Position numbers and translations under genes: made by a program. The notes under the pieces were generated by a model. The model searched no databases, was not told the DNA's origin, and was given only the letters and a program-made list of their open reading frames with translations. 64,000 nucleotides of DNA, from NCBI GenBank assembly GCA_963831705.1, contig CAWHRE010000010.1, positions 1,550,001 to 1,614,000 of the forward strand, in the 5' to 3' direction. Of this stretch, positions 41,031 to 49,271 are shown one piece after another; position 1 is the stretch's first letter; each line of letters begins with the position of its first letter. The DNA is from DASQPR01 sp963831705 (lineage in GTDB: Bacteria > Actinomycetota > Actinomycetes > Mycobacteriales > Micromonosporaceae).

Positions 41031-42308
41031 CTAGTTGGTTACCAGGACCTTTTGGCCTTCGGTTAGGCCACTGGTGATTTCGGTGCCCTGATCGCCGTTT
41101 AGGCCCGTGGTTACCGTGACGGTTTGATCCGCGGTGCCGCTCTGGACGGTGACGGTGGATTTGCCGTTCGTCGTGGTTACGGCGCCGGCCGGGACATAAA
41201 GTGTGTTGTCGGATTGGTCCGTGGTTACCGCTACCGTGGCGCTCTGGCCAAGCAGCAGGTCGGCCGGCGGAGTCGTGAACTCCAGCTGTACGCCGAACTT
41301 GACCAGGCTTCCCGAGGCGGTGCCGGCTGGATCGATTTGCGTGACCTTGGCCGGGTACGTGACACCGGGGTGGTTCGCGAGCGAGATCGTGGCGGCCTGA
41401 CCAACCTTGATCGGCGCAACATCCGCCTCCGAGAACGACGCCTCGACGGCGACCGCGTCCACGGCGCTCAACACGATGAATCCGGAACCACCGGCGGAAA
41501 CCTTGTCGCCCACCGCGCCGGATACGGACAGTACGCGGCCGTCGTCGGGCGCCGTGATCGTCGTACCGGCGAGCGCGGTCTGTGCTTCTTCGAGAGCGAG
41601 CTCGTCATTGTGGACGGACTGTTGCGCCCGCAGCAGGTTGTCGCCGCCCGAGCCCGAGCCGTTCTGTGAGTTGCCGCCGCCCGAGCCGCTACCGGAGCCA
41701 CCGCCGGATCCGCCCGAGCCGGACGTCGTCGAGCATGTGGAGGTGTGAGTCGGCTTCGGCGTGACGGTACGGGTGACCGTCACGGTCGGGGCCGGAGTCG
41801 GCTTCGTGCTCTGGCCGGGCGATACCGATGGGGACGGGCTGACGCTCGGCTTCGCGACGACGTACGCGGCGGCCTGCGCATTTGCACAACTGCTCGTGGT
41901 GGTCGGCGCCGCAGCCTGCTGCTCGGCAAGCGTGAGGTTCGTATTCGCCGCGTCGAGCGCCGACTCGGCCTGCGTCACGGCGGCCTCCGCGTCGGTTGCA
42001 TCGAGCGTCGCGAGAGTTTCACCGGTCGTCACGGTCTGGCCGGCCTTGACTGAGACCGTTGCCAGCGTGCCGTTGGTCCCGAACGTCAAAGCCCGCTCAT
42101 CGATCGGCTGCACGGTGCCGCTCGCCGACGCGGTGACCGTCACCGCGCCGCGCTTCACCTGGCCGACCGTAATTTTGGCCGCCGTGGCCGGAGTCGAACC
42201 ACCCCATGCCCAGACGGCGGTTACGGCAAGGCCGACGACAACGATCGCAGCAACGCCGATCACAACACCACGCTGGCTGTTGCGACCGATGGATGACCCG
42301 AGTCTCAT
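41031..42308 (-). CDS. Membrane-fusion (HlyD-like) protein with long low-complexity hairpin
   Basis: 425 residues from the ATG at 42308 (MRLGSSIG); an in-frame ATG at 42365 is possible. One helix (about 15-38), lipoyl half (FGTNGTLATVSVKAGQTVTTGE), a short coiled coil, then a Pro/Ser/Thr and Gly/Ser stretch (about 130-205: SPSPSVSPGQSTKPTPAP, SGSGGSGGGSGSGSGG) in place of the alpha-helical hairpin. A second coiled piece, the second lipoyl half (TTITAPDDGRVLSVSGAVG), and the barrel (VQLEFTTPPADLLLGQSATV) follow. No ATPase or permease is adjacent. Either it serves the nearby MacB system or it is an orphan. Confidence 0.8.
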   Translation of the reverse strand: MRLGSSIGRNSQRGVVIGVAAIVVVGLAVTAVWAWGGSTPATAAKITVGQVKRGAVTVTASASGTVQPIDERALTFGTNGTLATVSVKAGQTVTTGETLATLDATDAEAAVTQAESALDAANTNLTLAEQQAAAPTTTSSCANAQAAAYVVAKPSVSPSPSVSPGQSTKPTPAPTVTVTRTVTPKPTHTSTCSTTSGSGGSGGGSGSGSGGGNSQNGSGSGGDNLLRAQQSVHNDELALEEAQTALAGTTITAPDDGRVLSVSGAVGDKVSAGGSGFIVLSAVDAVAVEASFSEADVAPIKVGQAATISLANHPGVTYPAKVTQIDPAGTASGSLVKFGVQLEFTTPPADLLLGQSATVAVTTDQSDNTLYVPAGAVTTTNGKSTVTVQSGTADQTVTVTTGLNGDQGTEITSGLTEGQKVLVTN

Positions 42309-42499
42309 GGTGACGGAGTGTGCCGTCGCCGGCTCTTGATTACCTCGGTTGAACCTGGGAGCCACCTTGGAATCATCGCTCCCAGCAGATTACGAGCTTC
42401 GCCTGACACTCCGTCGAGGTGGCTCGTGTCTGATCAGCGACGGTGTGTTCAGTGTGACGCTGTTCGCCCGTTCCGGGCGGATGGTGCGAAGGAGGAAAT

Positions 42500-43120
42500 G
42501 TGAAGGTTCGTCAGCTTGGCCGCATCGGAGCCGCGTTGGCCGCCACCGCGGCGACCGTGACCATGCTCGCTGCCTGCGGCGGTAGCAGCGCGAAGACCCC
42601 AGCCGCGAACACCAGTACGCCGGGGGCAACCGCTTCAGGCCAGGCGGGCATCCAGGCGTACATCTCCTGCCTGAACAAGAACGGCGTCACGATCAGCCTG
42701 CCGTCGCGCGGCACCGGCGTACGTCCATCGGGTCGCCCCAGCGGTGGTGTCCGGCCGTCCCGCTCGCCGGGTGCCGGTGGCGGTTTCGGCGGTGGTGGAT
42801 TCGGTGGTGGTGGATTCGGTGGTGGCCTGTTCGGGGACGCCAACAACCCGCCGGCCGGTGTCTCTCAGGCCACCTGGTCCGCCGCGCTTACCGCGTGCAA
42901 GTCGGTGCAGCCTTCGTTCGGCGGCGGCAACGGCTTCGGTGGTGGCGGTGGCACCGCGTTCCAGGCGTACCGCAACTGCCTGACCTCGCACGGCGTCAGC
43001 GCATCCGCCGCGCCGAATTCGCTGAAGACATCCGACCCGACCGTCGCGGCCGCCGAGAAAGCCTGCCAGCCGCTGCTCCCGACGCGAGGCGCGAACCCGA
43101 ACCCGTCGCCCACGAGCTGA
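42500..43120 (+). CDS. Gly-rich lipoprotein with duplicated Cys module
   Basis: 206 residues from a GTG at 42500 with AAGGAGG upstream. The lipobox LAAC (Cys about 26) gives a lipid-anchored exported protein. Two copies of one module are visible: YISCLNKNGVTIS ... AALTACKSV, and YRNCLTSHGVSAS ... AAEKACQPL, each with two Cys residues. A Gly/Phe tract (GFGGGGFGGGGFGG) separates them. Divergent from the HlyD-like gene with 191 bases between starts. A bidirectional terminator follows. I recognise similar actinobacterial proteins near such transporter genes, but their function is unknown. Confidence 0.65.
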   Translation: MKVRQLGRIGAALAATAATVTMLAACGGSSAKTPAANTSTPGATASGQAGIQAYISCLNKNGVTISLPSRGTGVRPSGRPSGGVRPSRSPGAGGGFGGGGFGGGGFGGGLFGDANNPPAGVSQATWSAALTACKSVQPSFGGGNGFGGGGGTAFQAYRNCLTSHGVSASAAPNSLKTSDPTVAAAEKACQPLLPTRGANPNPSPTS

Positions 43121-43136
43121 CGTTCCGAGGCAAGGC

Positions 43137-43183
43137 AAAACCCGAACTGCCGGGGCCGATGATCGGCCCCGGCAGTTCGGTTA
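43137..43183. terminator. Bidirectional terminator between convergent genes
   Basis: A near-perfect hairpin: AACCCGAACTGCCGGGGCC (19 bases) pairs across a 7-base loop with its complement, with only the outermost positions loose. A-rich bases on the left and TTAA on the right allow it to serve both the Gly-rich lipoprotein gene and the substrate-binding protein gene. Confidence 0.85.
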
Positions 43184-43199
43184 AGTGCGAGCTTCTCGG

Positions 43200-44423
43200 T
43201 CAGGTAAGAGCTTCAAGCTCGGCGAGCACGGTGTTGTCGAGCACGGTGCCATCGGTGCGGACCTGCCGCAGGTACCACACCTGCAGCGGCGTACGTCCCT
43301 GATTGAACTGCCAACGGCCGCGCGGGCTGTCGAACGCGAGCTGCGAGCCCAGCGCCGTATTGAGCGCCTGCGGTGTGAGGTCGCCGTTGATCTTCGCAAT
43401 CGCGGCGGCCAGGACGGCACCGGCGTCGTACGTCGTCATCGCGTACGTGGTCGGAACCTGATCTTGGTACGAGCTTAAATATTCACTGGTAAACGTCTGA
43501 TTCGCCATGTTGATGAGGCCCGGTCCATAGTTCATCGACGTGAATGTGCCGCTAGCCGAGGCGGCCTGCTTACTCTGCTCGGTCAGCGAACCGGGACCGC
43601 AGAGCACGGTATCGATCCCGGCCTTCCGGTACGCGGCTGTGAATGCCGGGCCGGCCGGAGCGGCCACCGCCGCGAACACGAGGTCGGCCTGCCACGACTG
43701 GATCTGGTTCATCGCGCTCGTCAGATTCGACGTCGTCACGACGTTGATCGTGATGGACTCGCTTCCGAGCGTATCGATGAATGCCTTCGCCTCGGCCACC
43801 GCGTCGCTCGACGAGTCGTGGTAGACGACCACGCTGGACGGGCGTCGTACCTGCGTCTTCGTGCTCTTGCCGGGCGGCGAGCCGAGAAGATGGTCGGCGA
43901 GCGCCCGGCTGGCCTCACCGGCCACGAACGACGTACGCCAGACGAAGACCGATGTCGGCATCGACGCGGGTGACCCATTCGTCCCGACCACCGGGATCTT
44001 CGCGGTCGTGACATCGCCCGCGACCGCGGCCAGTACGTCGGAGTTCGCGATACCGACCAGCACGTCGTACGAACCGGATTTCAAAGCGCTGCGGACCGCG
44101 GCGATACCCGATGCCGTCGTCGCGCCCTCGTCGATCGTGTTCACTGCGACCGTGGCACCGGAGAGCGTGTGGTTCACCTGCGTCAGATAAAGGTTGAAGC
44201 CGTTCAGCATCTCGAAGCCGACCTCTTGCAACGGCCCGGATCGCGGCACGATCAAACCGATGCGCAGCGTTTGCGCAACTGCAGACGGTGTGGACTGGGT
44301 CGAACATGCCGACAGCAACGGCACCGCCGCGCCGGCCACACCGACCGATGCGAACAGCCGGAGGGCACCTCGGCGATCGATCACGCGGCGCGCAACAGTT
44401 GCAAGATCATTCTCTTCGGGCAC
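43200..44423 (-). CDS. Branched-chain amino acid-type substrate-binding lipoprotein
   Basis: 407 residues from the GTG at 44423 (GAGGAT upstream). An RRGALRLFASVG twin-Arg region precedes the lipobox LLSAC (Cys about 39), so export may be by Tat. The rest is a type I periplasmic binding fold: LRIGLIVPRSGPLQEVGFEMLNG-like start (in parts), GATVAVNTIDEGA, DVLVGIANSDVLAAVAGD, VVGTNGSPASM, and AMTTYDAGAVLAAAI near the end. Family members bind amino acids, amides or small aromatics. No transporter genes are near. The alpha/beta hydrolase ends 5 bases upstream, so the two share an operon. Confidence 0.8.
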   Translation of the reverse strand: MPEENDLATVARRVIDRRGALRLFASVGVAGAAVPLLSACSTQSTPSAVAQTLRIGLIVPRSGPLQEVGFEMLNGFNLYLTQVNHTLSGATVAVNTIDEGATTASGIAAVRSALKSGSYDVLVGIANSDVLAAVAGDVTTAKIPVVGTNGSPASMPTSVFVWRTSFVAGEASRALADHLLGSPPGKSTKTQVRRPSSVVVYHDSSSDAVAEAKAFIDTLGSESITINVVTTSNLTSAMNQIQSWQADLVFAAVAAPAGPAFTAAYRKAGIDTVLCGPGSLTEQSKQAASASGTFTSMNYGPGLINMANQTFTSEYLSSYQDQVPTTYAMTTYDAGAVLAAAIAKINGDLTPQALNTALGSQLAFDSPRGRWQFNQGRTPLQVWYLRQVRTDGTVLDNTVLAELEALT

Positions 44424-44428
44424 GTCCG

Positions 44429-45214
44429 CTATCCTCGCCCGCTGTTGCATACGCTGGCAAGTCCTGCCAGTACCGGACCCCACGCCGGCGACAACGGATC
44501 GATCACCCCGAAGTGCTCGATGGCCGCAAGGTCGATCAACGTCGCGGTATCGCCGGCCGCGGCCGACATACGAACGAAATCCGCGCCGAGCCTAAACGGT
44601 ACGTTGTCGTCGAGGCGGCCGTGCACGACGACACATGGCACACCGGTCGGCACGTTGGCGGCCGGATCAACCGCGGCGTACCGATCCGGTACGTCATCCG
44701 GTCCGCCGCCGAGCACCGCACCCACCGCGCCGCCGCCGAGTCCGAGCGCGTACCCGCTTGCCATGTCGGCGACCGGAGCCAGTGCCACGACGCCTTGCAC
44801 GCTTTCGCTCGTACGGGCGGCCCACAGCGCGAGCTGCCCACCGGCCGAATGCCCCATCAGGACCAGGCCGTCCGCCCGGAACGCACCTGAGACCAGCCCG
44901 GGCACCGCGGCAACGCCGGCCGCCACGTCGTCGAACGTCATCGGCCACCCACCGCCGCCGCCGACACCGTTGCCGACCCGGCGATATTCCAACGTTGCGA
45001 CCGGATAACCGGCGGCGGACAGCGCCTCGGCCGCCGGTGCCACGTGCGACCGGTCGTACGCGGCCTTCCAAAAACCGCCATGGATGAAAATGACGAGCGG
45101 CCGGTCGGTCGGCTCGGCCGGCAACCAGACGTCGGCGACATGCTCCGCAAGCGGCCCGTACGCGACGGTGGCGTCCGGCGGGCGAGCGGAACGGGTGAGG
45201 ATGTCGTCGGCCAT
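44429..45214 (-). CDS. Alpha/beta hydrolase (acyl-peptide/esterase-like)
   Basis: 261 residues from the ATG at 45214 (MADDILTRS). Oxyanion motif HGGFW, nucleophile GHSAGGQLALWAA, acid in VHGRLDDNVPF, and His in AAIEHFGVIDP. This is the HGGxW-type BD-FAE/kynurenine formamidase-like group of esterases and amidases. No signal peptide. A small hydrolase feeding or processing a ligand of the neighbouring binding protein is an inference. Divergent from the Bpa gene with 57 bases between starts. Confidence 0.85.
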   Translation of the reverse strand: MADDILTRSARPPDATVAYGPLAEHVADVWLPAEPTDRPLVIFIHGGFWKAAYDRSHVAPAAEALSAAGYPVATLEYRRVGNGVGGGGGWPMTFDDVAAGVAAVPGLVSGAFRADGLVLMGHSAGGQLALWAARTSESVQGVVALAPVADMASGYALGLGGGAVGAVLGGGPDDVPDRYAAVDPAANVPTGVPCVVVHGRLDDNVPFRLGADFVRMSAAAGDTATLIDLAAIEHFGVIDPLSPAWGPVLAGLASVCNSGRG

Positions 45215-45271
45215 GTCGATACGGTACGACCCGGCCACGGCCGCCCCCGCTGGTACGGCAGGATGGTGACC

Positions 45272-45844
45272 ATGACGGACGAGAAGCCGGCAGAAGCCGG
45301 CAACGAGCAGAGCCGGACCGTCGTCGTGGTCGGCCCGGACGGCCAGCCGATCGGCACGATGGAGGTCGGCAGCGATGACGACGCCCGCGAAGACCCGTCC
45401 CGCTTGATCGAACATCCGGCGAAGGTGATGCGGATCGGCAGCATGATCAAGCAACTGCTGGAAGAGGTCCGCGCATCGCCGCTGGACGAGGCCGGACGCC
45501 AGCGCCTGACGGAGATCCACCGGCGATCGATCCGTGAGCTCGAGGATGGCCTCGCACCGGAGCTCGTCGACGAACTCGAGCGGTTGTCGCTCCCGTTCGA
45601 GCCCGGGCATGTCCCGAGCGAAGCGGAGCTCCGGATCGCGCAGGCACAGCTCGTCGGCTGGCTCGAGGGCTTGTTCCACGGCATTCAGGCCGCGCTCGTC
45701 GCGCAGCAGATGGCCGCGCGAGCGCAGCTCGAACAGATGCGGTCGGGCACGCCGGCGCTGCCGATGGGCGGCCGGCTGGCCAGCCCCGGCGCACCACACG
45801 CGCACCCCGGCGACCAGGGCTCCGGCACAGGTCAATACCTCTAA
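45272..45844 (+). CDS. bpa: Bacterial proteasome activator (Bpa/PafE)
   Basis: 190 residues from the ATG at 45272 (AGGA 9 bases upstream); an in-frame ATG sits at 45263. Central helices match DUF2587: IEHPAKVMRIGSMIKQLLEEV, LDEAGRQRLTEIHRRSI, and LVGWLEGLFHGIQAALVAQQM. The C-terminus ends GQYL, the conserved tail by which Mycobacterium Bpa (Rv3780) opens the 20S proteasome gate without ATP. It should form a dodecameric ring and feed unfolded proteins to the proteasome. This implies that proteasome genes exist elsewhere in the genome. Confidence 0.95.
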   Translation: MTDEKPAEAGNEQSRTVVVVGPDGQPIGTMEVGSDDDAREDPSRLIEHPAKVMRIGSMIKQLLEEVRASPLDEAGRQRLTEIHRRSIRELEDGLAPELVDELERLSLPFEPGHVPSEAELRIAQAQLVGWLEGLFHGIQAALVAQQMAARAQLEQMRSGTPALPMGGRLASPGAPHAHPGDQGSGTGQYL

Positions 45845-45942
45845 ATCAATAAGGTACGGCGGGGCGGTAGGACGTTTGTCCTGCCGCTTCTGCGCATCCT
45901 GAGCCTGCCGCGACGCGATGCCGGCGCCTTACGTTCGTAAAC

Positions 45943-47778
45943 ATGACGACCGAACCCCCCGCCGTCCGAATGGTCGGTGTTGACCGGCGCTTCCGACACG
46001 TCGACGCCGTCCTGGGAATGGACCTGACGATCGGCAGCGGCGAGACGATCGCACTGCTCGGGCCGAACGGTGCCGGTAAGTCCACAACGATCAACCTGAT
46101 GCTCGGGCTCGTGCCGCCCGATCGCGGCCTGGTCGAGTTGTTCGGCATTACTCCGGCGCGCGCGATCGCCGACGGGCGGATCGGCGCGATGCTGCAGGAC
46201 GACATGTTCCTGCCCAGCACGACCGTCCGTGACTTCGTCACGCTCGCCCGGCGCCTGTACACGCGATCCGCGCCGGTCGGTGAACTCCTCGCCGTGGCCG
46301 GCCTGACCGACAAGGCGTCGACAAAGCTCAACAAGCTGTCCGGTGGCGAGGCCAAGCGAGCCCGCTTTGCGTTCGCGCTTGCCGGGGATCCCGATCTGAT
46401 CATCCTGGACGAGCCGACCGCGGCCATGGACGTCGCCGGCCGGCAATCGTTCTGGGCCACAATGCGGCGCTACGCCGAGCGTGGTACGACGATCATCTTC
46501 GCCACGCACTATCTCGAAGAGGCGGACGACTTCGCGGATCGGATCATCGTGATGGCACATGGTCGAATCATCGCGGACGGGACCGCGGCCGAGGTCAAGA
46601 AGCTGGCGGCCGGCCGTACCGTGGCGTTCGCGCTCTGTGGATCAACCTCAGCCGGCCTGGACCGCCTCCCGGGCGTGCGCACGGTGGACGTGCGTGGCGA
46701 TCGGGTCACGCTCGCCGTAGTCGCTCTCGCGCGGGGCAAAACGAGCGATCCGTTCTGGTCGTCGATCGGACTTGCCGCGTTCGTGATCCTCTACCTGATC
46801 GTGGTCGTCCGAGCGTTCGATGGCGGCCGGCCGGTGACGCCGTTCGTGACCGCCCGGCTGCTGGTCCTCGCCGCGATCGGGATCACGCTGCTGTGGGTGC
46901 ACGGCTTGGAGAGCGAGTGGGCCAACACAATGCTGTACGTGACGGTCAGTGGCGTCGCGGTGTTCGCTCGGCGGTGGGCGATCGCCTGGGTCGTGGGTTG
47001 CACTCTGGTCATTGCGGCTTACTGCACCTATGGCCCCGGGCGAGCCATGGACTTTCCCGACAAGATGTCATTCGGCTACCAGGTCGCGGTCGCGAGCGCC
47101 CTGGTGTTCACGATCAAGCAGATGATCCGCTACATCGGCCTTCTCCGGCGTACACGCGAGATGCTCGCCGAGAACGCGGTCTCGGACGAACGGCTTCGGT
47201 TCGCCCGCGACCTGCACGACTTACTCGGACATACGCTGTCGGTGATCGTGGTCAAAGCGGAGGTGGTACGTCGGCTGGCCGAGCAGGATCCGGCCGGCGC
47301 CGCTCGGGAGGCGGCCGACATCGAATCGATCGGTCGCAAGGCGCTCGCCGATGTCCGCGATGCCGTCGGCGGGTACCGCGACGTCGAGTTCGCGAGCGAA
47401 TTGGAAGGCGTACGCGCAGCGTTGTCCGATGCCGGCATCCGAGTGACGATCGACGTCGTGCCGTTGCCACGAAGGGTGGAAGGACTGTTCGGCTGGGCGG
47501 TACGGGAAGCGGCGACAAACGTGATCCGGCACAGCCGGGCCCGTACGGTCTCGATCGTCGCGCGTACCGACGGCGAGGCCGCGCACCTGGACGTCACCGA
47601 CGACGGGATCGGCGCCCGAAACGCCCACAATGCCTCGGGTACCGGCCTGCGCGGGTTGCGCGAGCGCTTCGCCGCCGCTGACGGTTCGGTTGCGACATCG
47701 TCCGACGGACGCGGATTCTGCCTGATGGCAACGCTGCCGTTGCAAGCTCGCACATCGGCCGACGCGGTGCACACGTGA
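45943..47778 (+). CDS. ABC ATPase fused to DesK-like histidine kinase
   Basis: 611 residues in one frame. Residues 1-256 are an ABC ATPase of the ABC-2/DrrA type: Walker A GPNGAGKST (40-48), signature LSGGEAKRARF (132-142), Walker B LIILDEPTA (152-160), switch His189. The usual C-terminal ~50 residues of such ATPases are missing after RGDRVTLA. From about 270 the protein has five hydrophobic helices (about 273-397), then a HisKA_3 kinase: phospho-acceptor His425 in RFARDLHDLLGH, and HATPase motifs REAATNVIRHS, DVTDDGIGA, GTGLRGLRERFA. The junction is near base 46714. In the usual actinobacterial operon the order is ATPase, permease, kinase, regulator; here the permease is absent and the kinase begins within its membrane region. 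The GTGA overlap with the next regulator is kept. Confidence 0.85.
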   Translation: MTTEPPAVRMVGVDRRFRHVDAVLGMDLTIGSGETIALLGPNGAGKSTTINLMLGLVPPDRGLVELFGITPARAIADGRIGAMLQDDMFLPSTTVRDFVTLARRLYTRSAPVGELLAVAGLTDKASTKLNKLSGGEAKRARFAFALAGDPDLIILDEPTAAMDVAGRQSFWATMRRYAERGTTIIFATHYLEEADDFADRIIVMAHGRIIADGTAAEVKKLAAGRTVAFALCGSTSAGLDRLPGVRTVDVRGDRVTLAVVALARGKTSDPFWSSIGLAAFVILYLIVVVRAFDGGRPVTPFVTARLLVLAAIGITLLWVHGLESEWANTMLYVTVSGVAVFARRWAIAWVVGCTLVIAAYCTYGPGRAMDFPDKMSFGYQVAVASALVFTIKQMIRYIGLLRRTREMLAENAVSDERLRFARDLHDLLGHTLSVIVVKAEVVRRLAEQDPAGAAREAADIESIGRKALADVRDAVGGYRDVEFASELEGVRAALSDAGIRVTIDVVPLPRRVEGLFGWAVREAATNVIRHSRARTVSIVARTDGEAAHLDVTDDGIGARNAHNASGTGLRGLRERFAAADGSVATSSDGRGFCLMATLPLQARTSADAVHT

Positions 47779-48380
47779 TCCGCGTACTGCTCGCCGAGGA
47801 TCAGGGCATGATGCGCAGCGCGCTCTCGCTTCTGCTCAGTCTCGAGCCGGACATCGAGGTTGTCGCCGAAGTGTCGAACGGTTCGGATGTGGTCGCCGCC
47901 GCGATCACATCCGGTGCCGAGGTGGCTCTGCTCGACATCGAGATGCCGGGCATGTCCGGCCTGGACGCAGCCGCCGAACTGCGTACGGCCCTACCGTCGT
48001 GTCGCGTACTGATCCTTACGACGTTCGGTCGGCCCGGCTACCTTCGGCGCGCGATGGATGCCGGTGCGAGCGGGTTCCTGGTCAAGGACGGCCCGGTCGA
48101 AGAGCTGGCCAGCGCAATCCGACGTGTACTGGCCGGTGAAAACGTCGTCGACCCGGTGCTCGCGACAGCGGCGCTCGCGGCCGGACCCAATCCGCTTTCC
48201 GCCCGCGAGCGCGATGTACTGGCGGCCGCGGTGGACGGCGCCACGATCGCCGACATCGCGGCGAGGCTGCACCTGTCCGACAGCACCGTGCGCAACTATC
48301 TGTCGTCCGCGATCGGCAAAACCCGGACGCGTAACCGGATCGAGGCGGTTCGGCACGCCCGTACGAACGGTTGGCTCTAG
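47775..48380 (+). CDS. NarL/DesR-type response regulator
   Basis: 201 residues from the GTG at 47775 (GTGA overlap with the fusion gene). Receiver (2-118) with the acidic pair in LLAEDQG, phospho-acceptor Asp54 in ALLDIEMPGMSG and Lys in GFLVKDGP. LuxR-type helix-turn-helix at 138-198 (LSARERDVLAAAVDGATIAD, HLSDSTVRNYLSSAIGK). Resembles DesR-like regulators of membrane-lipid or transporter operons. Target promoters are unknown; the family often controls its own operon. Confidence 0.93.
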   Translation: MIRVLLAEDQGMMRSALSLLLSLEPDIEVVAEVSNGSDVVAAAITSGAEVALLDIEMPGMSGLDAAAELRTALPSCRVLILTTFGRPGYLRRAMDAGASGFLVKDGPVEELASAIRRVLAGENVVDPVLATAALAAGPNPLSARERDVLAAAVDGATIADIAARLHLSDSTVRNYLSSAIGKTRTRNRIEAVRHARTNGWL

Positions 48381-49189
48381 GAGAACAGCCGCTCCAAGTA
48401 CTGCGCTACGCCATCTTCATCGCACGATGCGGTGATCTCGCCCGCGACGGCGAGCAGCTCACGGTGTGCGCTGGCGACGGCAACGCGGCCCCAACCGGCG
48501 TACGCGAACATCGGCAGATCGTTCGGCATGTCCCCGAAAACGAGGATGTCGCTCGGATCGACACCGGTGTCCAACGCGACGACCGCGAGCCCGCTCGCCT
48601 TCGTCACGCCACGGGGACAAATCTCGACGTACCCGAGGCCGGCCTGGGTCATCTCGACGATTTCCGGGCCGACCAGTTTCCGTGCGGACGCGAGCAATTC
48701 ATCGGCAGACAGTGTCTCGGAGTGGATGAACGCCTTGGTCAGCAGGCCGGTGAGCGCTTCGGTCCGGTCACACGCGTGTACCTCGTTCGAGAAGCGCCAG
48801 GCCGGATGCGGCTCGCCCCAGAGGAACGCATCAACCGACGTAACCGGTTCGACCAGCACGGACAGCTGACCGAGCGAGGCTTCGAGCGTAGCGATCACGT
48901 CCGCCACCAGCGCCGCCGGCATGTTCTCGGCCAGCAGCGTACGGGGGGCATCGGGCAGCGAGAGGTCGAGCACCGTCGCTCCCTGAGCGAGCACGAAATA
49001 GGTCGCTTCGGGCAGATCGCGGCGAGAAAGGTCGAGCAGTCGCGGGCCGCGTCCGGTCACGCCAACGATCGGAATGCCGTACGCGACGACGCGATCAAAC
49101 GCCGCACGCGTACGCGCGGATGTCGTGCCGTCCTCCCGGACGACCGTGCCGTCCAGATCCGTCGCAATGAGCTTCGGTAGCCCTCTCAC
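48377..49189 (-). CDS. HAD-type Cof-like phosphatase
   Basis: 270 residues from the GTG at 49189 with GAGGAGG upstream. HAD motifs: DLDGTVVREDG (nucleophile Asp), VTGRGPR (motif II), Lys and GDMPNDLPMF (motif III with acidic pair). A cap insert of the Cof/IIB type lies between. It dephosphorylates small phosphorylated metabolites. The next gene upstream is serS (83 bases away), a pairing seen in other actinobacteria. Its stop overlaps the stop of the convergent response regulator by 4 bases. Confidence 0.87.
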   Translation of the reverse strand: MRGLPKLIATDLDGTVVREDGTTSARTRAAFDRVVAYGIPIVGVTGRGPRLLDLSRRDLPEATYFVLAQGATVLDLSLPDAPRTLLAENMPAALVADVIATLEASLGQLSVLVEPVTSVDAFLWGEPHPAWRFSNEVHACDRTEALTGLLTKAFIHSETLSADELLASARKLVGPEIVEMTQAGLGYVEICPRGVTKASGLAVVALDTGVDPSDILVFGDMPNDLPMFAYAGWGRVAVASAHRELLAVAGEITASCDEDGVAQYLERLFS

Positions 49190-49271
49190 AGTGCCTCCTC
49201 GGATACCGGGGACGCAACGCTACACCGGATTTCCGGGGGTTCGAGGACTATTTCGCCACGTCAAGACGAAT

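Noticed and set aside
44429..45835. Longer start for the alpha/beta hydrolase reaching into the Bpa gene
   Set aside because: The extra residues are antisense to Bpa and have no hydrolase resemblance; MADDIL at 45214 begins the conserved part.
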